From contig NZ_LQXA01000039.1 in assembly GCF_001618005.1 (NCBI RefSeq), positions 1 to 64,000 of the forward strand: a stretch of DNA of 64,000 bases, written 5' to 3'. Numbering within the stretch: the first letter of the stretch is position 1; each line of letters opens with the position of its first letter. The notes under the pieces were generated by a model that was not told the DNA's origin, did not search any database, and saw nothing but the letters and a program-made list of their open reading frames with translations. The DNA is from Clavibacter tessellarius. Its GTDB lineage: Bacteria > Actinomycetota > Actinomycetes > Actinomycetales > Microbacteriaceae. The position numbers and the translations under genes were made by a program. Shown here piece by piece: positions 52,820 to 61,766 of the stretch.

Positions 52820-53644
52820 ATGGGCCGCGTCGTGGTGCTCGGATCGCTCAACGTCGACCAGGTGGTGCGCGTCCCGCGGCACCCGCAGCCGGGGGAGACC
52901 CTGATGGGATCCGACCCCGAGCGCCTCTGGGGCGGCAAGGGCGCGAACCAGGCCGTCGCGGCGGCCGACGCGGGCGGCGAGGTCGCGATGGTCGGGGCCG
53001 TGGGTGACGACGCCGACGGATCCGCGTACCGCGCGCGCCTCGCCGACCGGGGCATCGACGTGTCCGGCCTCGTGACCGTGGAGGGCGCCACGACGGGCCT
53101 CGCGGTCATCGCGGTGGACGACGACGGGGAGAACACGATCATCGTCGCGCCCGGCGCCAACGGGCGCGTAGCGTCGGCCCACCTGCATCCGCTCGACGCG
53201 CTCGCCGCGGGCGACGTGCTGCTCGCGTCGCTCGAGCTGCCCCTCGACACCGTCGCCGAGGGCGTCCGTCGGGCGCATGCCGCGGGCGCCCGCGTCGTGC
53301 TCAATCTCGCGCCGTTCGCCGCGCTGCCCGCCGACGTCCTCGCGCTCGCGGATCCCGTGGTCGTCAACGAGCACGAGGCCGGGCTGCTGCGGGAGTCGGG
53401 CACGCGCGCGCCCGCGTCGCTGCTCGTCACCCTCGGCGCCGAGGGCGCGATGTGGGGCGATGTCGAGGTGCCCGCGTCGCGGGTCTCCCGCGTCGTCGAC
53501 ACCACGGGCGCCGGCGACGCGTTCTGCGGCGCGCTGGCCTCCGCGCTCGCCGCGGGCGCCGACCGCGAGGGCGCCCTGGTCGTGGCGGCGGACGCGGCCG
53601 CGGTCGTCGTGCAGCGGCAGGGCGCGCAGCCGGCGGACGACTGA
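52820..53644 (+). CDS. rbsK: Ribokinase (PfkB family)
   Basis: 274 residues. It phosphorylates ribose or a related sugar at O5. N-terminal PfkB motif GGKGANQAVAAADAGG; substrate region GSLNVDQVVRVPRHPQPGET; ATP/anion-hole motif DTTGAGDAFCGALA with the catalytic Asp. Short for the family (usual ~300). No ribose transporter is adjacent; the sugar operon downstream is separate. A related sugar kinase is the alternative. Confidence 0.9.
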   Translation: MGRVVVLGSLNVDQVVRVPRHPQPGETLMGSDPERLWGGKGANQAVAAADAGGEVAMVGAVGDDADGSAYRARLADRGIDVSGLVTVEGATTGLAVIAVDDDGENTIIVAPGANGRVASAHLHPLDALAAGDVLLASLELPLDTVAEGVRRAHAAGARVVLNLAPFAALPADVLALADPVVVNEHEAGLLRESGTRAPASLLVTLGAEGAMWGDVEVPASRVSRVVDTTGAGDAFCGALASALAAGADREGALVVAADAAAVVVQRQGAQPADD

Positions 53645-53649
53645 TCCCC

Positions 53650-54216
53650 GTGGCCGACGTGGCGCCGGATCCGCACGGGGCGACCGCGGCCGTCGTCGCG
53701 TTCATCCTCGCCCTCACGACGCCGCCATGGCCGGATGACGCGGCGGAGGCGGAGCGGATGCTGGCCCGCCTCGGCGTGCATCCGACGGGCGAGGTGGACG
53801 CGCACGGGGGCGGCTCCGAGCCGCGCGCCCTGGCCGGCGGCCCCGACACCGTCGACCACGTGAGCCTCGGCACCCACGAGGGCGCGGTCACGAGCACCCA
53901 CTTCTCCCTGGCGCGCCACGGCGGCCCGCGGGATCCGCTCGTCCGCCGCGAGCACGACGCGCTCGTCGCGGCCCTCACCGCCGCCCTCGGCCCGTCCCGC
54001 TCGCCGATCGAGGGCCAGCCGAACCCCGTGGTGTGGGACGTCGGCGAGCTCGAGGTGGGTGTCCAGCTCTTCGACCGCGTCGACAGCAGCGTGATGGCGT
54101 GGGTGGAGCACCGCGAGCGGTCGGCGCGCGCGGAGGCGGCCGCCGGCGACGGACCGGTGCTCGACGCGCCGGCCGTCGCGCCCGCGGTCAGACCGGGCGC
54201 CGCCGACCCCGCCTGA
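53650..54216 (+). CDS. Unrecognised soluble protein
   Basis: 188 residues from the GTG 53650, 5 bp after the ribokinase stop, so likely co-transcribed with it. I do not recognise a family. It is acidic and soluble, without signal peptide or membrane segment. Residues 1-150 look globular (ATAAVVAFILALTTPPW, VDHVSLGTHEGAVTSTHFSLARHGG, WDVGELEVGVQLFDRVDSSVMAWVEH); the end is a low-complexity Ala/Pro tail. Codon use is normal. The frame is convincing, function unknown. Confidence 0.75.
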   Translation: MADVAPDPHGATAAVVAFILALTTPPWPDDAAEAERMLARLGVHPTGEVDAHGGGSEPRALAGGPDTVDHVSLGTHEGAVTSTHFSLARHGGPRDPLVRREHDALVAALTAALGPSRSPIEGQPNPVVWDVGELEVGVQLFDRVDSSVMAWVEHRERSARAEAAAGDGPVLDAPAVAPAVRPGAADPA

Positions 54217-54337
54217 CCGCCCGACATCGGGCCGACAGCGGACAGACAGCGGGCCGACCGCCTCCCGGCTGCGCGGATCGCGGGAGCGCGCACCCCGCGC
54301 TTGCCCCCTGCACGGGGTCCATGAGATGCTCGACGCG

Positions 54338-54365
54338 TTGCGCTTCTTATGCGCATAAGTAGATC
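54338..54365 (+). promoter_or_regulatory. Sugar-operon promoter with palindromic LacI-type operator
   Basis: CTTATGCGCATAAG (54346-54359) is a perfect 14-bp palindrome with a central CG step, like LacI-family operators. A possible -35 TTGCGC (54338-54343) and -10 TAGATC (54360-54365), 16 bp apart, bracket it, so a bound repressor would block polymerase. The binding-protein GTG lies 41 bp downstream. Confidence 0.7.
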
Positions 54366-54405
54366 ACCGGCTCGCGACGCGGGCGCTTCGTTCAAGGAGG
54401 AACAC

Positions 54406-55674
54406 GTGAAGACATCCATGCGTCTGGGAGCGGTCGCGACCGTGCTGGCCGCCACCGTCGCGCTGACGGGCTGCGGCCGGTCCGCCGACGAGGGCTCCGG
54501 CGCCGCGGCCGCGACGACCCTCGGCTCCGCGCCCGCCACCGGCAAGGTCACGATGTGGGCGATGGGCGCCGAGGGCGAGGCCCTGCCCTCGTTCCTCAAG
54601 ACCTTCGAGGACGCCAACCCGGGCGTCGAGGTCGACGTCACCGCGATCCCGTGGGACGCGGCGCACAACAAGATCCAGACGGCGATCGCCGGCGGCACGA
54701 CGCCCGACATCGCCATGATGGGCACGACGTGGATGGCCGACTTCGCCGACGCCCTCACCACCGTGCCGACCGACGTCGACGCGAGCGGCGCCTTCCCGGG
54801 ATCCCTCGCCACGAACACCGTCAAGGACCGCGCCGCGGGCATCCCCTGGTACGTCGACACCCGCGTGCTCTACTACCGCACCGACCTCGCGGCGAAGGCC
54901 GGCTGGACGAAGGCCCCCACCACCTGGGACGAGCTGAAGCAGATGGCGTCCGACATGCAGACGAAGGCGGGCGCTAAGCACGGCATCCGCCTCCCCGCCG
55001 GCAACGACGCCTTCCAGGGCACGCTCTGGATGCCGTGGTCGAACGGCGCCGAGATCGCCGACGGTGCGAAGTGGACCCTCGACACCCCCCAGATGCGCGA
55101 GGCGTACGAGTACTACGGCAGCTTCTTCGCCGACGGCATCGCCGACCCCGACGTCGACGTGTCCTCGGGCGCGCAGGAGTCGTCGTTCGTCGACGGATCC
55201 ACCCCCATGCTCATCGAGGGCCCGTTCGAGATCGGCCAGCTGAAGAGCGTCGGCGGCGCGGACTTCGCCTCGAAGTTCACCACCGCGGTGCTGCCGTCCC
55301 AGGAGACCTCGGCGTCGTTCAGCGGCGGCGCCAACCTCGTCGTGTTCGACCAGGCGAAGAACCAGGACGCCGCGTGGAAGCTCGCCCGCTGGCTCGGCCA
55401 GCCCGAGACGCAGGCGGCCTGGTACGCGGCCACGGGCGACCTGCCCGCGCAGCAGTCCGCGTGGCAGGACCCGGCGCTCCAGGGCGACCCCACCCTCGCC
55501 GCGTTCGGCGAGCAGCTGAAGACGGCCAAGTCGGTGCCGGTGAGCACGAACTGGGTCAAGGTGGGATCCGCCGCGGACTCCGCGCTCGAGCGCATCCGCC
55601 GCGGCACCGCCAGCGTGCCCGACGCGCTCGCGAAGCTGCAGTCGGACGCCGACTCCATCGGCTCGGCGGAGTAG
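54406..55674 (+). CDS. Sugar ABC transporter substrate-binding lipoprotein
   Basis: 422 residues; the GTG follows CAAGGAGG with ideal spacing. Lipobox LTGC places the lipidated Cys at 23. Family 1 solute-binding fold: VTMWAMGAEGEALPSFLKTFEDANPGVEVDV, then IAGGTTPDIAMMGTTWMADFADAL and PWYVDTRVLYYRTDLAAKAGW. It captures oligosaccharides for the two permeases that follow; the adjacent GH3 enzyme suggests beta-glucosides. The stop is 3 bp before the permease start. Confidence 0.94.
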   Translation: MKTSMRLGAVATVLAATVALTGCGRSADEGSGAAAATTLGSAPATGKVTMWAMGAEGEALPSFLKTFEDANPGVEVDVTAIPWDAAHNKIQTAIAGGTTPDIAMMGTTWMADFADALTTVPTDVDASGAFPGSLATNTVKDRAAGIPWYVDTRVLYYRTDLAAKAGWTKAPTTWDELKQMASDMQTKAGAKHGIRLPAGNDAFQGTLWMPWSNGAEIADGAKWTLDTPQMREAYEYYGSFFADGIADPDVDVSSGAQESSFVDGSTPMLIEGPFEIGQLKSVGGADFASKFTTAVLPSQETSASFSGGANLVVFDQAKNQDAAWKLARWLGQPETQAAWYAATGDLPAQQSAWQDPALQGDPTLAAFGEQLKTAKSVPVSTNWVKVGSAADSALERIRRGTASVPDALAKLQSDADSIGSAE

Positions 55675-55677
55675 CCG

Positions 55678-56619
55678 TTGGCCATCACCGTCACGCGTGC
55701 GGCCGGGACCCGTCCCGGCCGCACCCGGTCCCCGCTCGTCGCCCGGCAGCGCCGTCGTCAGGCGCTCGTCGCCTGGGGCTTCTGCCTCCCGTTCGTGGCC
55801 GTGTTCGCGGTCTTCATGCTCGTGCCGCTCGTCAGCTCGTTCGCGATGTCGTTCACCGACTTCCGGGCGACCGACATCCGCTCGCCGTTCGCGATCGACT
55901 TCGTCGGCCTCGACCAGTACGCGAAGCTCTTCACGGACGCCACGTTCCTCCGCTCCATCGGGGTCACGGCCTTCTTCGTGGTCGTCGGGATCCCGGTGAC
56001 GATGGTCATCGCGCTCGCGCTGGCCCTCGCGCTCAACTCGGGACGCGGCCGCATCGTCTCGTTCTTCCGGGTCGGGTTCTACGCGCCGGTCGTGACGAGC
56101 ATCGTCGCGGTGTCGGTCGTGTGGCGCTACATCCTGCTGCCGGACGGGCTGCTCAACACAGCGCTCGCGGGCATCGGGATCACCGGCCCCAACTGGCTCA
56201 GCGACACCACGTGGGCGCTGCCCTCGCTCGTCGTGATGGCGGTGTGGCGGAACGTCGGCACGCTCATGATCATCTTCCTGGCCGGCCTCCAGGCCGTGCC
56301 CGAGGAGGTGCAGGAGGCGGCCGTGATGGACGGCGCGAGCCCGTGGCGCCGCCTCATCTCCGTCACGCTGCCGCTGCTCCGCCCGACGCTGCTGCTCGGA
56401 TCCGTGCTCATCTCGGTCGGCTTCCTGCAGTTCTTCGAGGAGGCGTTCGTGATGACGCGCGGCGGCCCCCTCGACTCCACGCTGTCCGTCGCGTACTACA
56501 CGTACCGGCAGTTCGGCTTCGGCGAGTACGGCCTCGCCTCCGCGGCGAGCTACGTCCTCTTCCTCGCCATCGCCCTGCTCAGCCTGCTGCAGTTCCGGCT
56601 GCTGCGGTCGAAGGACTGA
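55678..56619 (+). CDS. Sugar ABC permease (MalF-like)
   Basis: 313 residues. The start is a TTG at 55678, 3 bp after the binding-protein stop, with GGCGGAG before it; no ATG or GTG near it is in frame. Six helices; the cytoplasmic EAA motif is VQEAAVMDGASPWRRLISVTLPLLRP. It pairs with the MalG-like permease. Confidence 0.93.
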   Translation: MAITVTRAAGTRPGRTRSPLVARQRRRQALVAWGFCLPFVAVFAVFMLVPLVSSFAMSFTDFRATDIRSPFAIDFVGLDQYAKLFTDATFLRSIGVTAFFVVVGIPVTMVIALALALALNSGRGRIVSFFRVGFYAPVVTSIVAVSVVWRYILLPDGLLNTALAGIGITGPNWLSDTTWALPSLVVMAVWRNVGTLMIIFLAGLQAVPEEVQEAAVMDGASPWRRLISVTLPLLRPTLLLGSVLISVGFLQFFEEAFVMTRGGPLDSTLSVAYYTYRQFGFGEYGLASAASYVLFLAIALLSLLQFRLLRSKD

Positions 56620-56630
56620 AAGGCCCGCGC

Positions 56631-57542
56631 ATGACCACCACCGCATCCGCCCCCGCCGCCGCGCCCGTCGTCGCCGACGCCGCGACCGGCACCCCGCCCC
56701 GCCGCCCCCGGCGCCGCACCGACCGCGGGCGTCGCGCCCGCGCGATCCTCTACCTCGTCCTCGCCGCCGCGCTCTGCGTCTGGCTGATCCCGTTCGTCTG
56801 GATGGCGCTCGGCAGCGTGAAGACGCAGGGCGAGATCCTGCAGCGCCCGCCCACGTGGTGGCCCGCCGATCCCGTCGCCGACAACTTCGCGCAGTGGTTC
56901 GGGCCGCTGCACTTCGGCACGTTCTTCTCCAACAGCCTCGTCGTCGCGCTCATCACGGTGCTCGGCAACCTCGTGTTCTGCTCGATGGTCGGCTACGCGC
57001 TCGCGAAGATGGAGTTCCCCGGCAAGCGGCTCCTGTTCCTCACCGTGATGGTGACGCTCATGGTGCCGGGCGTCGTCACGTTCGTGCCGCTGTTCGTCAT
57101 GGTCTCGGGGCTCGGACTCGTGAACACGTACGCGGCGCTCATCCTCCCGTTCATCACGGCGCCCATCGGGGTGTTCCTCATGCGGCAGTTCATGCTCGGG
57201 ATCCCCGAGGCGCTCATCGAGGCCGCCCGGCTCGACGGCGCGGGCGAGTTCCGCATCTTCGCCCGCATCGTGATGCCGCTGTGCGGGCCGCCGCTCGCGA
57301 CCCTCGGCATCCTCACGTTCCTCGCCTCGTGGAACAACTTCCTCTGGCCGCTCGTCGCGGCCCAGAGCGAGCAGATGTACACGCTGCCGATCGCGCTGTC
57401 GCTGTACTCGACCGGGCAGAACGCGACCGACTACGGCCTGCTGCTCGCGGGATCCGTGCTCGTGATCGCGCCGATCCTCGCCCTGTTCGTGGTGCTGCAG
57501 CGCCACTTCATCCAGGGCGTCGCGACCGCCGGCCTCAAGTGA
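56631..57542 (+). CDS. Sugar ABC permease (MalG-like)
   Basis: 303 residues; the ATG follows AAAGGC. Polar Ala/Pro/Arg N-terminus (~35), six helices, EAA motif LIEAARLDGAGEFRIFARIVMPLCGPPL. It completes the importer. No ATPase gene is in this operon; a shared MsiK-like ATPase elsewhere is expected from the family. Confidence 0.93.
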   Translation: MTTTASAPAAAPVVADAATGTPPRRPRRRTDRGRRARAILYLVLAAALCVWLIPFVWMALGSVKTQGEILQRPPTWWPADPVADNFAQWFGPLHFGTFFSNSLVVALITVLGNLVFCSMVGYALAKMEFPGKRLLFLTVMVTLMVPGVVTFVPLFVMVSGLGLVNTYAALILPFITAPIGVFLMRQFMLGIPEALIEAARLDGAGEFRIFARIVMPLCGPPLATLGILTFLASWNNFLWPLVAAQSEQMYTLPIALSLYSTGQNATDYGLLLAGSVLVIAPILALFVVLQRHFIQGVATAGLK

Positions 57543-57574
57543 CCCCCTCCCGCCTCCGACCGATGGAGACCCCC

Positions 57575-59428
57575 ATGCCCCGCACGCAGCTCACCGCCCC
57601 CGACGGCACGCCGTTCCGCGACCTCGACGGCGACGGGGTGATGGCGCCCTACGAGGATCCGCGCCGGAGCCCCGAGGAGCGCACGGCCGACCTGGTGGGG
57701 CGCCTCAGCCTCGCCGAGAAGGCCGGCCTCATGTTCCAGACGGTGATCGAGGTCGGCGCCGACGGCGAGCTGAAGGAGGAGCCGGGCGCGATCTCCAAGT
57801 CCGGCACCACCGAGGTCGTGGTCGGCAAGGGCATGAACCACTTCAACGTGCACGAGATCCGCACCGCCCGGCAGGCGGCGCGCTGGAGCAACCGGCTGCA
57901 GGAGCTGGCGGAGTCGACGCCGCACGGCATCCCGGTGACCATCAGCACGGATCCGCGGCACGCCTTCGTCGAGAACGTCGGCGTCGCGTTCTCGGCGGGC
58001 CCGTTCTCGCAGTGGCCGGAGGCGCTGGGGCTCGCCGCGCTCGACGACGTCGACGCCATCCGCGCGTTCGCCGAGACCGCGCGGCAGGAGTACGTCGCGG
58101 TGGGGATCCGGGCGGCGCTGCACCCGCAGATCGACCTCGCCACCGAGCCGCGCTGGGGGCGCCAGGCGCAGTCGCTCGGGCACGACGCCGACCGGGTGGC
58201 CGAGTTCACGGCCGCGTACGTCCGCGGCTTCCAGGGCGAGGAGCTCGGATCCGCGAGCGTCGCCTGCACCACCAAGCACTTCCCGGGCGGCGGACCGCAG
58301 AAGGACGGCGAGGACGCGCACTTCCCCTACGGCCGCGAGCAGGTCTACCCGGGCGGCATGTTCGACTACCACCTGCGCCCCTTCCGCGAGGCGATCGCCC
58401 GCGGGACGGCCGCGATGATGCCCTACTACGGCATGCCCGAGGGGCTCGTGCGCGACGGCGAGGAGATCGAGCCCGTGGGCTTCGGGTTCAACCGGCAGGT
58501 CATCACGGGGATCCTCCGCGAGGAGCTCGGCTACGACGGCGTCGTGGTCACCGACTGGGAGCTCGTGAACGACAACCACGTGGGCGACCAGGTGCTCCCG
58601 GCGCGCGCCTGGGGCGTCGAGGAGCTGACGCCGCACGAGCGGATGCAGCGCATCATCGACGCCGGCTGCGACCAGTTCGGCGGCGAGGAGTGCGTGGACG
58701 TGCTGCTCGACCTCGTCGCGGACGGCCGGGTGACGGAGGCGCGCATCGACGAGTCGGTGCGGCGCCTGCTGCTCGTGAAGTTCCGCCTCGGGCTCTTCGA
58801 CGACCCGTTCGTGGACGAGGACCAGGCCGAGCGCATCGTCGGCCGGGCCGACTTCCGCGAGCTCGGCTTCCGCGCGCAGGCCGCGTCCGTCACGGTGCTC
58901 GAGAACCGGGAGGTGGAGGGGCGCCCGGTGCTCCCGCTCCCGGTGGACGGGCCCCGGCTGCGCGTGCACGTCGAGGGCATGCGGCCGGAGGCGCTCGACG
59001 GCTGGGCGGATGCGGCGGCCGGTCCCGAGGACGCCGACCTCGCGATCGTGCGGCTCGGCGCGCCCTTCGAGCCGCGCTCCGACCTCTTCCTCGAGGCGTG
59101 GTTCCACCAGGGGTCGCTCGACTTCCCGCCCGGGCTCGTGCACCGGCTGCGGCGCATCGCCGACCGCTGCCCGCTCGTCGTGGTGGTGGACCTCGACCGG
59201 CCGGCGATCATGACGCCGCTCGTGCCGTTCGTCTCCGCGCTCGCCGTGGCCTACGGCAGCTCGGACGCGGCCGTCGTCGCGGCGCTCACCGGACGCATCG
59301 CGCCCGAGGGGCGGCTGCCGGTGGAGATCCCGCGGTCGATGGACGCGGTGCGCGCCTCGCGCGCGGACGTGCCCTCCGACTCCGGGGACCCCGTCTACCC
59401 GCTGCACCACGGCATCCGCATCCTCTGA
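57575..59428 (+). CDS. GH3 beta-glucosidase (cytoplasmic)
   Basis: 617 residues. The ATG 57575 has GGAG 6 bp upstream; an ATG at 57563 lacks one. Glycoside hydrolase family 3: the KHFPGGG motif is TKHFPGGGPQKDGED; the catalytic nucleophile is Asp327 in GVVVTDWELVNDNHV. The C-terminal GH3_C domain is present (TVLENREVEGRPVLPL to PEGRLPVEIPRSM). No signal peptide, so it likely cleaves imported beta-linked gluco-oligosaccharides inside the cell. It follows the permeases in the operon. Confidence 0.94.
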   Translation: MPRTQLTAPDGTPFRDLDGDGVMAPYEDPRRSPEERTADLVGRLSLAEKAGLMFQTVIEVGADGELKEEPGAISKSGTTEVVVGKGMNHFNVHEIRTARQAARWSNRLQELAESTPHGIPVTISTDPRHAFVENVGVAFSAGPFSQWPEALGLAALDDVDAIRAFAETARQEYVAVGIRAALHPQIDLATEPRWGRQAQSLGHDADRVAEFTAAYVRGFQGEELGSASVACTTKHFPGGGPQKDGEDAHFPYGREQVYPGGMFDYHLRPFREAIARGTAAMMPYYGMPEGLVRDGEEIEPVGFGFNRQVITGILREELGYDGVVVTDWELVNDNHVGDQVLPARAWGVEELTPHERMQRIIDAGCDQFGGEECVDVLLDLVADGRVTEARIDESVRRLLLVKFRLGLFDDPFVDEDQAERIVGRADFRELGFRAQAASVTVLENREVEGRPVLPLPVDGPRLRVHVEGMRPEALDGWADAAAGPEDADLAIVRLGAPFEPRSDLFLEAWFHQGSLDFPPGLVHRLRRIADRCPLVVVVDLDRPAIMTPLVPFVSALAVAYGSSDAAVVAALTGRIAPEGRLPVEIPRSMDAVRASRADVPSDSGDPVYPLHHGIRIL

Positions 59429-59516
59429 TCCCGACGGACGGGCGCGGCGATCCGGGCGGTCCGGTTCGCCCGCCTCCGTCGCGCTCGCCTACGCTTCCAG
59501 GAGAGAGGACGGTCGC

Positions 59517-60653
59517 ATGAGCCCCCGGCGCCCCACGGTCTACGACGTCGCGGAACGCGCGAAGGTGTCCATCGCGACCGTGTCGTTCGCCTTCAGCCGG
59601 CCCGACCAGATCAGCGTCGCCACGCGCGAGCGCGTGCTCGAGACGGCGCGCGAGCTCGGCTACGTGCCGAGCGCGTCCGCCCGGGGACTGGCCCGGGGCC
59701 GCACGGGCGCGCTGGGGCTGCACTCCTTCGACCTCCTCATCGACCGGCCGCTGCAGCGCGAGCCCGCGACGCCGGCGGCCGACGATGCGCCGGCCGCGCG
59801 GGAGCCGTTCGCGCCCGGCCGCACCTTCATCCCCTGGGACGAGGCGGGCGAGATCGCGGCGGATCCCCGGGCCTTCCCGCTCTACGTCGACGAGGTCCGG
59901 CGCGGCTTCGAGCTCGAGTGCCGCGCGCACGACCGGCCCGTGATGCTCAGCCGCGGGAGCGACACCACCACCGCGGTCGCGGAGTCGGCCGGCCGCGTCG
60001 ACGGCCTCGCGATCTTCCCCGGCCCGTCGGCGGCCGCGTCGCTGAAGCGGGTCTCGCTCCGCATGCCGATCGTGCTGTTCAGCTACCCGCCGGCCGACGA
60101 CGGCCACCACCGGGTCACGTCCGACAACGCCGGGGGAGCGCGCGAGCTGGTGCGCCACCTGGTCGTCGATCACGGCATCACGGACACCGGCTTCGTGGGC
60201 GCCACGAGCGTCGGCGACTACCGGGAGCGGTTCGAGGGCTACCGGGAGGCGCTCGCGGAGCACGGGATCGAAGCGCCGGCCGAGGTTCTCGACGACACCG
60301 TGCTCGGCGAGGGATCCGGGTTCGCCGGGGTGGTCGCCGCCCTCCGCGCGGGCCGCCTGCCGCGCGCGCTCGTGTGCGCCAGCGACCAGCTCGCGCTCGC
60401 CCTCGTCGACCTGCTGCGGGCGGAGGGCGTGGCCGTGCCGGGCGACGTGGTCGTCACCGGCTTCGACGGGATCCTCGCGGGGCTGCTCTCCTCGCCGCGG
60501 CTCACGACGGTGCGGCAGCCGATGGAGGCGATGGGGCGCGCGGCCGCCCGCATCCTCATCGACACGACGAGCGCTCCCAACGCGTCCGATCCCGTCGCGC
60601 TGCGCCTCGGCACGAAGCTCGTGGTGCGCGAGAGCTGCGGCTGCCGGGGCTGA
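59517..60653 (+). CDS. LacI family transcriptional regulator
   Basis: 378 residues; the ATG has GGAGAGAGG upstream and TACGCT (59490-59495) as a possible -10. The DNA-binding helix-turn-helix is TVYDVAERAKVSIATVSFAFSRPDQISVATRERVLETARELGY (7-49). The periplasmic-binding-like sugar domain contains an insertion around 80-105 (ATPAADDAPAAREPFAPGRT). The gene follows the sugar operon with its own promoter, so it is the probable repressor of the operator at 54346-54359. Its inducer is presumably the operon's sugar. Confidence 0.93.
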   Translation: MSPRRPTVYDVAERAKVSIATVSFAFSRPDQISVATRERVLETARELGYVPSASARGLARGRTGALGLHSFDLLIDRPLQREPATPAADDAPAAREPFAPGRTFIPWDEAGEIAADPRAFPLYVDEVRRGFELECRAHDRPVMLSRGSDTTTAVAESAGRVDGLAIFPGPSAAASLKRVSLRMPIVLFSYPPADDGHHRVTSDNAGGARELVRHLVVDHGITDTGFVGATSVGDYRERFEGYREALAEHGIEAPAEVLDDTVLGEGSGFAGVVAALRAGRLPRALVCASDQLALALVDLLRAEGVAVPGDVVVTGFDGILAGLLSSPRLTTVRQPMEAMGRAAARILIDTTSAPNASDPVALRLGTKLVVRESCGCRG

Positions 60654-60672
60654 CGCGGCGGGGGCCGACTGG

Positions 60673-60678
60673 CAGGCT
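60673..60678 (+). promoter_or_regulatory. Possible -10 (CAGGCT) of the small membrane gene
   Basis: CAGGCT ends 6 nt before the ATG at 60685, the spacing seen at leaderless genes here, but with C in place of the usual T. Confidence 0.3.
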
Positions 60679-60684
60679 GGGGGC

Positions 60685-60975
60685 ATGGCCCCGGATCCCC
60701 GCCCCACCTTCCGCATGCAGGTGGAGGAGGCCCTCGGCGGGTTCGCCGGGATCGTCGGCTACCTGCTCTTCCAGGTCTCTCGCCGGACGGAGGTGCGCAC
60801 CGAGGGCGACCGGGTGCTGGTGACCGTGTGCGCGATCGGCGCGGGCGTCTGCATCGTCGTCCTCACGGTGCTCGTGGTGCGGTCGGCGATCCGACGGCTG
60901 CGGATGCGCGCGGCACGCGACGCGGACGCCGCCGCGCGGCGGGACGAGACCGTGCGCCTGACGCCTGACGCCTGA
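60685..60975 (+). CDS. Small membrane protein, function unknown
   Basis: 96 residues. One or two hydrophobic segments (about 17-30 and 45-64, VLVTVCAIGAGVCIVVLTVLVV) with a basic tail RSAIRRLRMRAARDADAAARRDE. No recognised family. Its last codons and stop lie in a 7-bp tandem repeat. Convergent with the MOSC gene. Confidence 0.75.
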   Translation: MAPDPRPTFRMQVEEALGGFAGIVGYLLFQVSRRTEVRTEGDRVLVTVCAIGAGVCIVVLTVLVVRSAIRRLRMRAARDADAAARRDETVRLTPDA

Positions 60976-61005
60976 CGCCTGACGCCTGACGCCTGACGCC
61001 TGACA
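60957..61005 (+). repeat. 7-bp tandem repeat at the end of the small gene
   Basis: Six exact CCTGACG copies (60957-60998) plus one CCTGACA. The unit holds TGA and 7 is not divisible by 3, so every frame meets a stop within three units: copy changes cannot extend the protein far. Confidence 0.9.
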
Positions 61006-61036
61006 CCTCGCGCGGTGGCGGCGCGGACCGTCCCGT

Positions 61037-61591
61037 TCAGACGGGCCGCAGCGCCCGGTGCTCGCCCGCGGGCAGCTCGACGCGCACGGCGTCGTGGGGG
61101 AGGACCTCGCCGCCGGTGACCACGACCGCCATCACACCGGACTTCCGCACGACGTTCCCGTGGGCGTCGCGCCCGAGGACGGCCTTCATCGTGCCCGCGC
61201 CGAGCCCGTCGATCTGGATGCAGGGGTTCCGGAGGCCCGTGACCTCCACCACCGCCTCGGCGCCCAGGTGCAGGCGCGTGCCGAGGGGCAGGTCGAGCAG
61301 CGGGACGCCCGCCGTGGTCACGTTCTCGCCGAGGTCGCCCGGCGCGACCGCAAAGCCCTGCTCGGCGAGCTCCGCGTGCAGCTCGGAGTGGACGAGGTGC
61401 ACCTGGCGGAGGTTCGGCGCGTCCGGGTCGCGGCGCTTCCGCGAGAGGTGCTGCACCGTGGTGCCGGCGTGCGCGTCGCCCTCCACGCCGAGGCCGGCGA
61501 GGAGCGTGATCGAGGGGCGGAGGGGCTTGGAGAAGCGGTGCTGGTCGTCGCGCGCGACGGCGACGACCCGGGGCGCGGGGGACGGCTGCAT
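61037..61591 (-). CDS. MOSC domain protein
   Basis: 184 residues from the ATG at 61589-61591. MOSC domains bind molybdenum-cofactor sulfur; typical stretches are FSKPLRPSITLLAGLGVEGDAHAG, LRQVHLVHSELHAELAEQGF, PGDLGENVTTAGVPLLDLPLGTRLHLG and NPCIQIDGLGAGTMKAVL, with the conserved Cys in NPC. The domain fills the protein. A TATCGT hexamer lies 7 nt before the ATG. No molybdenum-cofactor synthesis genes are nearby. Substrate unknown. Confidence 0.92.
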   Translation of the reverse strand: MQPSPAPRVVAVARDDQHRFSKPLRPSITLLAGLGVEGDAHAGTTVQHLSRKRRDPDAPNLRQVHLVHSELHAELAEQGFAVAPGDLGENVTTAGVPLLDLPLGTRLHLGAEAVVEVTGLRNPCIQIDGLGAGTMKAVLGRDAHGNVVRKSGVMAVVVTGGEVLPHDAVRVELPAGEHRALRPV

Positions 61592-61598
61592 GGGAGCG

Positions 61599-61604
61599 AC
61601 GATA
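61599..61604 (-). promoter_or_regulatory. -10 hexamer for leaderless MOSC gene
   Basis: TATCGT on the minus strand ends 7 nt before the ATG. Confidence 0.55.
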
Positions 61605-61766
61605 TCGGCGCGGCGCGGATCCGGCGAGCCCGGTCGCGGGATCCGCCCGCGCGGGGCTCCCGCGGGGGCGCGCGGCCCGCTGGGTTCCGAGGCGGGGCGG
61701 AGGCGATCCGTCGGGCCTGATGAGCCCGTCGGTCCGCCTCCGCCCGCGTGGGTGGAACGCCTCCGG

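Noticed and set aside
60957-61005. CRISPR-like array
   Set aside because: The 7-bp repeats are contiguous with no spacers; no cas genes nearby.
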